A DNA stretch of 15,397 nucleotides from NCBI GenBank assembly GCA_038323965.1, contig JBBQHM010000050.1:1-15397 (forward strand). Direction: 5' to 3'. The notes below the pieces were generated by a model, which saw only the letters and a program-made list of their open reading frames with translations, searched no databases and was not told the origin of the DNA. Below, piece by piece: positions 1 to 6,769 of this stretch (position 1 is its first letter; every line of letters begins with the position of its first letter). Origin of the DNA: JBBQHM01 sp038323965. Lineage in GTDB: Bacteria; Verrucomicrobiota; Verrucomicrobiia; Chthoniobacterales; UBA10450. A program made the translations under genes and the position numbers.

Positions 1-1173
1 GAAATGCGCTTCGACGTTCGCGTTTACCTTCTCGATGGCAACGTCGTCGCGCGGATCGACCTCAACAACGCTCGCATTTTCGTAAACAATCTCAGGCTTG
101 TAATCGCCCAGCCTGTCGAGTTTGTGCGCTACTTTTTCGTAAGTTGCCTGACGCACGACAACCCTGACCAGCTCTTCGCCGCCGAGCGCGACACCTTCGC
201 GTTCAAGGCGATCGGTCGCCCGCCGTTGATAGGAGAAAGGATCGTAAGAAACCTGCGTCGAAATCGACGATTCCGCCGCGTTCGTTGCACGATTTATTGC
301 CAGCTTCACCAGCGCCTGCGCGACGGGAATTTCGTGCACGCTATCTTCCGTTAGCGAAACCCGGATCGTATCCCCGATACCATCGGCGAGAAGCGAGCCA
401 ATGCCGATCGCACTTTTGATCCGGGCGTCTTCGCCTTCTCCCGCCTCGGTCACGCCAAGGTGCACCGGATAATTCCAGTCCGCGCCTTCAGCCGCCAACC
501 TTGCGACGAGCAGCCGATAAGCTGCAATCATCACCTTCGGATTCGACGATTTCATCGAGAACACGAACGCGTGGTAATCCGTCTCGCGCGCGAGCCGGGC
601 GAACTCGAGCGCGCTCTCCACCATGCCGAGCGGCGTATCGCCATACCGGTTCATGATGCGGTCGCTCAGCGAACCGTGATTCGTTCCGATTCGCATCGCG
701 ATTCCGCGGTCTTTGCAGAGCTGGACCAGTGGCGCAAAGCGCTCACGGATTCGGCCAATTTCAGCTTCGTATTGCTCGTCCGTGTACTCGCGAACTGCGA
801 ACTTCTTCGAGTCAGCGTAGTTGCCGGGATTAATGCGGACCTTGTCCACCCAGCGCGCCGCTTCCATCGCGGCATCCGGTTTGAAATGGATATCAGCGAC
901 AATCGGCACGTCGCAGCCCCGTTCGCGCAGCCCGCGAATGATGTGCTCGAGATTGCGTGAATCCTTCACCGTCGGCGCGGTAATTCGCACGATCTCGCAA
1001 CCGACCTCCGCCAGTTCCATCGTCTGCTCGATCGACGCCTCGGTGTCCATCGTATCGCACGTAATCATCGACTGAACGCGGATCGGATTTGCACCGCCAA
1101 TTCCGACATTCCCGACGCGCACTTCGCGCGTCGCGCGCCGTTGATAGACGAAAGGTGAACCGCAATATTGCAT
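1..1173 (-). CDS. ispG: 4-hydroxy-3-methylbut-2-enyl diphosphate synthase, three-domain type (partial, C-terminus missing)
   Basis: Catalyses the penultimate MEP-pathway step: MEcPP is reduced to HMBPP by an iron-sulfur enzyme in the cytoplasm. I translated the minus strand from ATG at 1173-1171 and it stays open for 391 codons to the window edge. Residues 17-40 (REVRVGNVGIGG, NPIRVQSM), VADIHF (92-97) and DKVRINPGNY (110-119) are GcpE/IspG hallmarks, and the TEAGEGEDARIKSAIGIG block is at 242-259. The region after about residue 300 is the extra A* insertion domain of the three-domain class (plants, Chlamydiae, Bacteroidetes and relatives). The C-terminal [4Fe-4S] domain lies beyond the left edge. 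The start is 3 nt after the ybjQ stop, so translational coupling is likely; no clear Shine-Dalgarno is visible. The motif PFxYQRRAT occurs twice (residues 7-15 and 312-320). Confidence 0.96.
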   Translation of the reverse strand, partial: MQYCGSPFVYQRRATREVRVGNVGIGGANPIRVQSMITCDTMDTEASIEQTMELAEVGCEIVRITAPTVKDSRNLEHIIRGLRERGCDVPIVADIHFKPDAAMEAARWVDKVRINPGNYADSKKFAVREYTDEQYEAEIGRIRERFAPLVQLCKDRGIAMRIGTNHGSLSDRIMNRYGDTPLGMVESALEFARLARETDYHAFVFSMKSSNPKVMIAAYRLLVARLAAEGADWNYPVHLGVTEAGEGEDARIKSAIGIGSLLADGIGDTIRVSLTEDSVHEIPVAQALVKLAINRATNAAESSISTQVSYDPFSYQRRATDRLEREGVALGGEELVRVVVRQATYEKVAHKLDRLGDYKPEIVYENASVVEVDPRDDVAIEKVNANVEAHF

Positions 1174-1176
1174 TCG

Positions 1177-1506
1177 TTAGGCGGGCTCGATGACGACCGC
1201 GGTACCGTAACAAAGGACTTCCGTGACGCCCTGCATGATCTCGGTCGCATCGTAGCGCAGCCCGATCACTGCATTTGCGCCCAGCGCCTGGGCGTGCGCC
1301 ATCATTTGATCGAGCGCTTCCTGCCGCGTTCTCTCACAAAGATTCGTCAGGATCGTGATGTTACCGCCGACCAGCGTCTGTAAGCCCGCGCCGATCGTGC
1401 CGAAAATCGAGCGGGAGCGGACAATGATTCCGCGCACCACGCCAAGTGTCTTCACCACCCGGTAGCCTGTGATTTCGAAGGCAGTGGTCGTCATTGACGT
1501 TGTCAT
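1177..1506 (-). CDS. YbjQ / UPF0145 family protein
   Basis: A 109-residue protein of the YbjQ (UPF0145, DUF74) family. Members are small, often pentameric, and their cellular role is unsettled; some databases call them heavy-metal binding. Family features are the N-terminal strand TTTAFEITGYRVVKTLGVVRGIIVRSRS, then the LVGGNITILTNLCERTRQEALDQM helix region and HAQALGANAVIGLRYDATEI. The start is uncertain. ATG at 1506 and ATG at 1494 are both in frame (MTTSMTTT), and AAAAAGAG lies directly before the first one. It sits between rseP (36 nt upstream) and ispG (3 nt downstream) on the same strand, so it is probably co-transcribed with the isoprenoid genes. That neighbourhood suggests no clear function. 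Confidence 0.88.
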   Translation of the reverse strand: MTTSMTTTAFEITGYRVVKTLGVVRGIIVRSRSIFGTIGAGLQTLVGGNITILTNLCERTRQEALDQMMAHAQALGANAVIGLRYDATEIMQGVTEVLCYGTAVVIEPA

Positions 1507-1542
1507 GCTCTTTTTATAAGGGCATTGCCGCCCCGCGTAAAA

Positions 1543-2964
1543 TTACGGCTCGCTCGCAGCCGGGGTCGCGTGCGGATGTATCCGGTCGAGAATGCGGCGG
1601 ACAAACGGGAGATCCTGCACGTCGAAAAATGTAACGTAGAGCATGTAGCCGATAATAATCGCGGCGAAGCCGGTCTGTACGATCTCCAGAAAACGCATGT
1701 TCACCGGTTTGCGTCGTATTCCTTCTACGATGGCGAGGACGATGTGTCCGCCATCGAGCACGGGAATCGGGAGCATGTTCAACACCGCCAGATTGACGTT
1801 GAGAATCACGCTAAACCAAAGCGCGAGCTGCCAGCCGCGTTCGTTCTCAAAGAGCAGATAATAGATGCGCCCGATCCCGACCGGCCCGCTCATGTGCTGC
1901 AACTTCACGTCGGATTTCGGCGAGGCCACCGCGAAGAGGGTCTCAAGCGTACTCGTCAGACTCTTGTAAACCTGCTCGATCGGACTCGGATGATCCATCG
2001 AGATGCGTCCGCCCGTGTCCCAGCGGATTCCGATGCGGGGACGCGGCGGACCTTCTTCACTCGATAACAGCGTTGGTTTGATCGGGACGTCGCGCCTTTC
2101 CTGACCACGCTCGATTTGTAGAGTGAGCTGCTCGTCAGGGTGCTTCTCGATGTATTCGGAAAGGGCGAACGCGTTGAAAATATTCGTGCCGTTAAATCCG
2201 GCCACGACATCTTTCGCCTGCAGTCCAGCTGCCGCAGCGGGCGTATTTGGCTCCACGCTAAATATCAACGCAGTCTCTGCCGGCAGGATTAATAGTTGGC
2301 GCACACTTTTGCGCCGCCAGCCATTTGTTTGCGCGCGAAACGGCTCCACCGCGACCGTCTGCACATTCCCGGCGCGCTCGAATTTTACGCTGACCGTTGC
2401 GCCCTCGCTCCGGACCACGTCCCAGCTGACGCTGTCTCCCATCCCTAAAAACCGCGTCACTCGTTTTCCGTCAATCTCGAGGATCTTATCGCCCGGCTGT
2501 AACCCAACCTTCGCGGCAGGCGAATCCGGCATCACGTAACCAATCGTCGTTGTCACATCCGATTCGCCGACAGGATGACCCACGATCCAGACGATCGTGG
2601 CGAAGGTGAGCGCCAGCAGCAGGCTGAACAACGGGCCGGCAATCGCGACGATGATTTTATCGAGCGCGGAGATTTTCGGCAGCGTTGCCCGATCCATGTC
2701 CGCCGTGCCCTCGATGATATCCATCGGAGCGAGCTGCGGCAGTTTCACAAACCCGCCAAATGGAACGGAGCCTAACGAGTAAACAATTCCATTGACCTCT
2801 TTCTTCCAGATCGGCTTCCCGAACCAGACTCCGAACTGCTCGATGAAAAGTCCGCGCCATTTTGCGGCGAGAAAATGTCCGAGCTCGTGCACGACAATGA
2901 GCAGGTTGAAGAGAACAACCACCTCAAGAACGATGAGAGTAACGCGGGCGACGTGCAGGAGCAT
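1543..2964 (-). CDS. rseP: RseP-type site-2 zinc metalloprotease (M50)
   Basis: Intramembrane protease that cuts membrane-spanning substrates such as anti-sigma factors and signal-peptide remnants. The protein has 473 residues from ATG at 2964-2962, 4 nt after the dxr stop. The zinc site HELGH is at 26-30, inside the first membrane helix. Two PDZ domains follow, at about 140-200 (PDSPAAKVGLQPGDKILEIDG) and 234-297 (PNTPAAAAGLQAKDVV). The second metal-ligand motif NMLPIPVLDGGH is at about 396-407, followed by a last helix near 430-445. The length is slightly above that of E. coli RseP (450). The frame is open 28 codons further upstream, but those codons lie inside dxr and carry no RseP-like residues, so the internal ATG is chosen. 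The substrate is unknown here, and no rseA/rpoE pair is in the window. Confidence 0.95.
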   Translation of the reverse strand: MLLHVARVTLIVLEVVVLFNLLIVVHELGHFLAAKWRGLFIEQFGVWFGKPIWKKEVNGIVYSLGSVPFGGFVKLPQLAPMDIIEGTADMDRATLPKISALDKIIVAIAGPLFSLLLALTFATIVWIVGHPVGESDVTTTIGYVMPDSPAAKVGLQPGDKILEIDGKRVTRFLGMGDSVSWDVVRSEGATVSVKFERAGNVQTVAVEPFRAQTNGWRRKSVRQLLILPAETALIFSVEPNTPAAAAGLQAKDVVAGFNGTNIFNAFALSEYIEKHPDEQLTLQIERGQERRDVPIKPTLLSSEEGPPRPRIGIRWDTGGRISMDHPSPIEQVYKSLTSTLETLFAVASPKSDVKLQHMSGPVGIGRIYYLLFENERGWQLALWFSVILNVNLAVLNMLPIPVLDGGHIVLAIVEGIRRKPVNMRFLEIVQTGFAAIIIGYMLYVTFFDVQDLPFVRRILDRIHPHATPAASEP

Positions 2965-2968
2965 GAAT

Positions 2969-4120
2969 TCAGGGGGCGAGAACGAGCCGCGCTTCGTCGC
3001 GCGCCCATTGATCGGCGGCCAATATTGCACTGAGGTCGGGATGTGCAATGGAACGGTGGCGCCCCATCACTTCCCCGACGGTTTTCCAGATCTGCGGGAA
3101 AGTGCTTTCGCCTTCAAGAAAGGCGGCGACCGCGACTTCGTTCGCAGCATTCAGAACGGCTGGCAGCGTGCCGCCAGTTTCGCCCGCCTGTCGCGCCAGC
3201 TTCAGCGCCGGGAAATCGTCGTAGCGGGGCGTCGCAAACTCGAGCTTTGATACCTTGCCAAAATCGAGCGACGGCAAGGTGTTAGGCACGCGGTCAGGCC
3301 AGGTCACGGCGTATTGAATCGGGAAGCACATGTCCGAATGCGACAGCTGCGCGAGCACCGAAGCGTCCGCAAATTCCACCATCGAGTGCACAATGCTTTG
3401 CGGATGAACCACCACTTCCACGCGCTGCATTTCAACGCCGAACAGCCAATGCGCCTCGATCATTTCGAGTCCTTTGTTAAATAGCGTCGCGGAATCGATC
3501 GTGATCTTCGGACCCATATTCCACGTCGGATGTTTTAACGCCTGCTCGCGCGTAATTTTCTCGAACTCCGCCACCGGCGTTTCGCGGAACGGTCCGCCGG
3601 ACGCGGTAAGAATAATTCTGCGCACCTCCGATTTGCGGCCATCCAGACATTGGAAAATCGCGTTATGCTCGCTATCGACCGGCAAAACGTGGACGCCTTT
3701 TGCCCGCGCTTCCCGCATCACCGTCTCACCCGCCATGACGAGGATTTCCTTGCTCGCGACGGCCAGATCTTTTCCCGCTGCGATCGCGGCCAGCGCGGGG
3801 CGCAGACCGCTCGTCCCGACGATGGCGACCAAAACCATGTCCGCATCCGCCAAGGCAGCAATTTGGCAAAGGCCATCATCGCCCGCATAAATCACCGGTT
3901 TGTATTCGAGGGCGGAGCACAAATCACCCAGATGCGCTTCGTCAGCCAGGCAGATGGCCTGCGGCCGAATTCGATTGGCTTGTTCAGCCAACTGTCGCGC
4001 GTTCGTGTTCGCCGCGAGCCCGACGATTTCCATTCGGTCCGGAATGTCGTGCGCGACCTTGATCGCGCTCTGACCGATCGAGCCAGTGGCTCCGAGCACA
4101 ACGACGCGTTTGCGTTTCAT
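2969..4120 (-). CDS. dxr: 1-deoxy-D-xylulose 5-phosphate reductoisomerase
   Basis: First committed step of the MEP pathway: DXP is rearranged and reduced with NADPH to MEP. It has 383 residues, a normal length. The NADPH-binding loop GATGSIGQS is at 10-18. The metal and substrate residues are in PVDSEHNAIFQCL (D149, S150, E151), TASGGPFR (172-179), the flexible-loop HPTWNMG (197-203) and ATLFNKGLEMIEAHW with E219. Fosmidomycin-site residues appear intact. In the segment usually written ANKE the asparagine is a serine here (S123, AVASKEILVMAG). The gene lies 19 nt after cdsA and 4 nt before rseP on the same strand. This cdsA-dxr-rseP order is very common in bacteria. No good Shine-Dalgarno precedes the ATG. 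Confidence 0.97.
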   Translation of the reverse strand: MKRKRVVVLGATGSIGQSAIKVAHDIPDRMEIVGLAANTNARQLAEQANRIRPQAICLADEAHLGDLCSALEYKPVIYAGDDGLCQIAALADADMVLVAIVGTSGLRPALAAIAAGKDLAVASKEILVMAGETVMREARAKGVHVLPVDSEHNAIFQCLDGRKSEVRRIILTASGGPFRETPVAEFEKITREQALKHPTWNMGPKITIDSATLFNKGLEMIEAHWLFGVEMQRVEVVVHPQSIVHSMVEFADASVLAQLSHSDMCFPIQYAVTWPDRVPNTLPSLDFGKVSKLEFATPRYDDFPALKLARQAGETGGTLPAVLNAANEVAVAAFLEGESTFPQIWKTVGEVMGRHRSIAHPDLSAILAADQWARDEARLVLAP

Positions 4121-4139
4121 CTTTGTGAAAGTGCGCCGG

Positions 4140-5057
4140 TTAAGGCACCCGCACGACCAGACGGAGATAGAAAAATAACAGGGGCGCGGTGAAGAGCAGA
4201 CTATCGATCAGATCCAGCGCACCCCCAATGCCAGGCAGCAAACTTCCCGAGTCTTTCACGCCCGCACTTCGTTTCACGATGGATTCTGCGAGATCGCCGA
4301 TCACCGCCGCGAATCCGAGCAGTAGTCCAAGAATTGTAGCGTGGGTCCAATTCAAGACGCCTAAGGCGTTCGGCATGATCTTATAGAGCGCCAGGCTCGC
4401 TCCGAGCGATAAGACTAGCGCGCCGAAGAACCCTTCCCACGTCTTCTTCGGGCTGATGTGTGGGATAAGCGGATGACGGCCGATCAGGCTGCCGGTGAGG
4501 TATGCGCCCATGTCGCTGAATTTCGTGATTGCGATGCAGTAGACGCAATAGAAGTGGCCCGTGACCGCACCGGTGCTCGACCGCGGCACGACGTAAAGCA
4601 GCTTCGTCATGAAGTTGAAAAGCCAGACGACGTAGAGCAACCCGAACAACGTGTAAGCCATGGCCTGCAGTGGCGCATCGTCACGGAGGCTGTCGAACAT
4701 CTGTCGCGTAAACATCGTCAACAGCATGAAGAGCAGGACCGCGATCTCGAAATCGTAGGAACGCGCCGGCCCGTAGTGCGAAAAATAATAGAAGCTTCCG
4801 CACAGCAGTGCGGCGCCGCAGATCATCCCGGTGATCTTGAAATTCGGCAGCTTCCGGGCGTCGAGAATAGTATAAAATTCCCAGAGCGCGATCAGTCCGA
4901 ACACGCTGATCAATCCCCAGAAGCCGAGCTCGAATCCCGAGAACGCGATCGAGAGCGCAACCGTCCAGAGCACAATAGTGCTTAGAAAACGGAGAACGAA
5001 AACGGAGCGGGCGGTTCCCGGTGGTTTCGCGACGGGAGGCTCAACGGTCGCGGACAT
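4140..5057 (-). CDS. cdsA: Phosphatidate cytidylyltransferase (CDP-diglyceride synthase)
   Basis: Integral membrane enzyme that makes CDP-diacylglycerol from phosphatidic acid and CTP, the branch point for phospholipids. It has 305 residues with about eight hydrophobic segments. DMGAYLTG (182-189) and HISPKKTWEG (200-209) match the family. The C-terminal signature is recognisable as SIVKRSAGVKDSG (259-271) followed by PGIGGALDLIDS (275-286). Two positions of the classical signature (PGHGG..DR.D) differ: His is Ile277 and Arg is Leu283. I recall related variants in PVC bacteria but cannot verify that here. It is the first gene of the left minus-strand cluster. The usual upstream partner uppS is absent. 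Upstream is repeat copy 1, then the divergent tdh gene. Confidence 0.94.
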   Translation of the reverse strand: MSATVEPPVAKPPGTARSVFVLRFLSTIVLWTVALSIAFSGFELGFWGLISVFGLIALWEFYTILDARKLPNFKITGMICGAALLCGSFYYFSHYGPARSYDFEIAVLLFMLLTMFTRQMFDSLRDDAPLQAMAYTLFGLLYVVWLFNFMTKLLYVVPRSSTGAVTGHFYCVYCIAITKFSDMGAYLTGSLIGRHPLIPHISPKKTWEGFFGALVLSLGASLALYKIMPNALGVLNWTHATILGLLLGFAAVIGDLAESIVKRSAGVKDSGSLLPGIGGALDLIDSLLFTAPLLFFYLRLVVRVP

Positions 5058-5100
5058 TCGATGACAATCGGAAGAGCCGGTTTATTTGTCGAACGCTTTT

Positions 5101-5192
5101 GTCATCCCGCGCGAAGTCGAGGGACCCCGTTGCCGAACCTATAGCTAACACAGCGGGGTCTCTCGACTGCGCTGCGCTTCGCTCGAGATGAC
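5101..5192. repeat. Inverted-repeat element copy 1 (92 bp), between divergent cdsA and tdh
   Basis: The outer ends are GTCATCCCG (5101-5109) and CGAGATGAC (5184-5192). The left arm continues GCGAAGTCGAGGGACCCCG. The right arm is its complement with a few mismatches and a 10-nt insertion (CTGCGCTGCG repeat-like, near 5167-5178) that makes the arms unequal. The centre contains TAGCTAAC on the plus strand. No target-site duplication is evident. It fills half of the intergenic region between the 5' ends of cdsA and tdh, so it may affect or insulate their promoters. Confidence 0.85.
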
Positions 5193-5249
5193 CGTGCGCC
5201 CACCTGCTTTCCTGCTTTCCCGCCTCCCGTATTCACCTAGCTTCTCCCG

Positions 5250-6287
5250 ATGGCGAAAACGATGCAGGCGATCGTGAAGGCAAAAGCGGAGCCCGGTTTG
5301 TGGCTTGAAGATGTGCCGGTACCGGAAATCGGCGCGGACGATGTCCTCATTCGGACGAAGAAAGCGTCCGTCTGCGGCACTGACATTCATATCTACAACT
5401 GGGATGCATGGGCGCAGAAAACCATTCCCGTTCCGATGCAAATTGGCCATGAATTCGTGGGCGAGATCGCGCAGGTCGGGTCGAATGTCCGCGGATTCTC
5501 GGAAGGCGACCTTGTCGTCGGCGAAGGTCACATCACTTGCGGGCATTGCCGCAATTGCCTCGCCGGGCGTCGTCATCTTTGCCCGAACACACAAGGCGTC
5601 GGCGTGAATCGTACCGGCGCGTGGGCGGAGTTTGTTTCGATTCCAGCGACGAATGCATGGCATGCGGATCCTTCCATTCCGCTTGATGTGCTCTCGTGTT
5701 TCGATCCGCTCGGCAACGCCGTGCACACCACGCTGACATTCGATCTCGTCGGCGAAGATGTATTGATTACGGGCGCTGGCCCGATCGGTTGCATGGCGAT
5801 TCCAATCGCCAAACACGCCGGCGCGCGGCATGTCGTCATCACGGACGTAAATCCGTACCGGCTCGAAATCGCCCGCAAAATGGGAGCCACCCGCGCGCTC
5901 GATGTGCGCACGGAGAAGCTTTCCGAAGCCATGAAAGAGCTCGGCATGAAAGAAGGCTTCGACGTTTGCCTGGAGATGTCGGGGAACCCGAAAGCGTTCG
6001 CCGACATTCTGCCCAACATGTTTTACGGAGGTAAAATCGCGCTGCTGGGAATCATGCCGTCCACTGCTTCGATCGACTGGAACACCGTCGTTTTTCACAG
6101 CCTGACGCTGCGTGGCATTTACGGGCGCGAGATGTTTGAGACCTGGTATAAAATGACTGCGCTCATCCAAAGCGGGCTCGATATTTCTCCCGTCATCACG
6201 CACCGGTTTCCTTTCACTAAATTTCAGGAAGCGATCGAGCTCGCGAAGTCGGGCGAGTCGGGAAAGATCGTTCTGGAGTGGCCGTGA
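5250..6287 (+). CDS. tdh: L-threonine 3-dehydrogenase
   Basis: Zinc-dependent NAD+ enzyme that oxidises L-threonine to 2-amino-3-ketobutyrate, the first step of threonine conversion to glycine and acetyl-CoA. It has 345 residues and aligns by eye with E. coli Tdh almost end to end. The catalytic-zinc residues are C42, H67 and E68. The structural zinc cysteines are C97, C100, C103 and C111, in the stretch GEGHITCGHCRNC. The nucleotide loop GAGPIG is at 175-180. GIYGREMFETWYKM and IQSGLD in the C-terminal part are diagnostic for Tdh rather than a generic alcohol dehydrogenase. No Shine-Dalgarno is visible before the ATG. The usual partner kbl (ketobutyrate CoA ligase) is not adjacent. The stop overlaps the next start. 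Confidence 0.96.
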   Translation: MAKTMQAIVKAKAEPGLWLEDVPVPEIGADDVLIRTKKASVCGTDIHIYNWDAWAQKTIPVPMQIGHEFVGEIAQVGSNVRGFSEGDLVVGEGHITCGHCRNCLAGRRHLCPNTQGVGVNRTGAWAEFVSIPATNAWHADPSIPLDVLSCFDPLGNAVHTTLTFDLVGEDVLITGAGPIGCMAIPIAKHAGARHVVITDVNPYRLEIARKMGATRALDVRTEKLSEAMKELGMKEGFDVCLEMSGNPKAFADILPNMFYGGKIALLGIMPSTASIDWNTVVFHSLTLRGIYGREMFETWYKMTALIQSGLDISPVITHRFPFTKFQEAIELAKSGESGKIVLEWP

Positions 6288-6769
6288 TGAACCGCGATTC
6301 TCTCGATACCTACCTGAACGACCACCTTGCTGGATCGGTGACAGCGTTGGAAATGATCGAGCACCTCGCAAAGACCTGCCCCGACCCTCAGCTCCAGCGT
6401 TTTTTCACCGACCTTCACATTGAAATAACCGCCGACCAGCAAGTCTTGCAGGACCTGTTGCAAGCGCTCGACATGCATGAGGGCGCGATCCGAAAAGCCG
6501 GAGCATGGGTCATCGAAAAAGTCGGACGCGCGAAACTCGGATACGAGAAAGATGAAGGTGGCGGAGTCGAATTCCTCCAGGCCCTTGAGGCGCTCTTGCT
6601 TGGAATCACCGGCAAAAAATTACTTTGGCGCTCACTCGCGGCTGCTTCGGATGAAATGCTGCAACTGCGCGGTCCGAATTACGCGGAGCTCGAGACGCGC
6701 GCGATCACACAAAGAGACTTGGTGGAAGCGAAACGACTCGTCGCGGCTCGTGCCGCTTTCCGCGATTAA
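6287..6769 (+). CDS. Conserved helical protein, possibly ferritin-like fold
   Basis: A 160-residue protein of no assigned function. Its ATG overlaps the tdh stop (TGATG), and GGAG lies 8 nt upstream, so translation is probably coupled to tdh. The sequence is nearly all predicted helix, in four stretches: TYLNDHLAGSVTALEMIEHLAK, PQLQRFFTDLHIEITADQQ, GVEFLQALEALLLGITGKK and AELETRAITQRDLVEAKRL. Regularly spaced acidic and His residues (H17, E24, H28, E49) resemble the pattern of ferritin-like four-helix bundles. The central part AIRKAGAWVIEKVGRAKLG is the most family-like segment; I recall similar unannotated proteins in several phyla. Whether it binds metal cannot be judged. Its 3' end overlaps the convergent helicase gene by 4 nt. 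Confidence 0.82.
   Translation: MNRDSLDTYLNDHLAGSVTALEMIEHLAKTCPDPQLQRFFTDLHIEITADQQVLQDLLQALDMHEGAIRKAGAWVIEKVGRAKLGYEKDEGGGVEFLQALEALLLGITGKKLLWRSLAAASDEMLQLRGPNYAELETRAITQRDLVEAKRLVAARAAFRD

Noticed and set aside
1507..1542. Possible terminator between rseP and ybjQ
   Set aside because: Only a 4-bp stem (GGGC/GCCC) followed by TTATAAAA; too weak to call.
2965..3048. 28-codon N-terminal extension of rseP into dxr
   Set aside because: It overlaps the dxr coding end and lacks membrane-protease character; the ATG at 2964 starts the usual first helix.
5145..6371. A 408-codon open frame on the minus strand opposite tdh
   Set aside because: It is fully antisense to a gene with strong Tdh motifs, is rich in Arg/His as expected of a shadow frame, and begins or ends inside a repeat.
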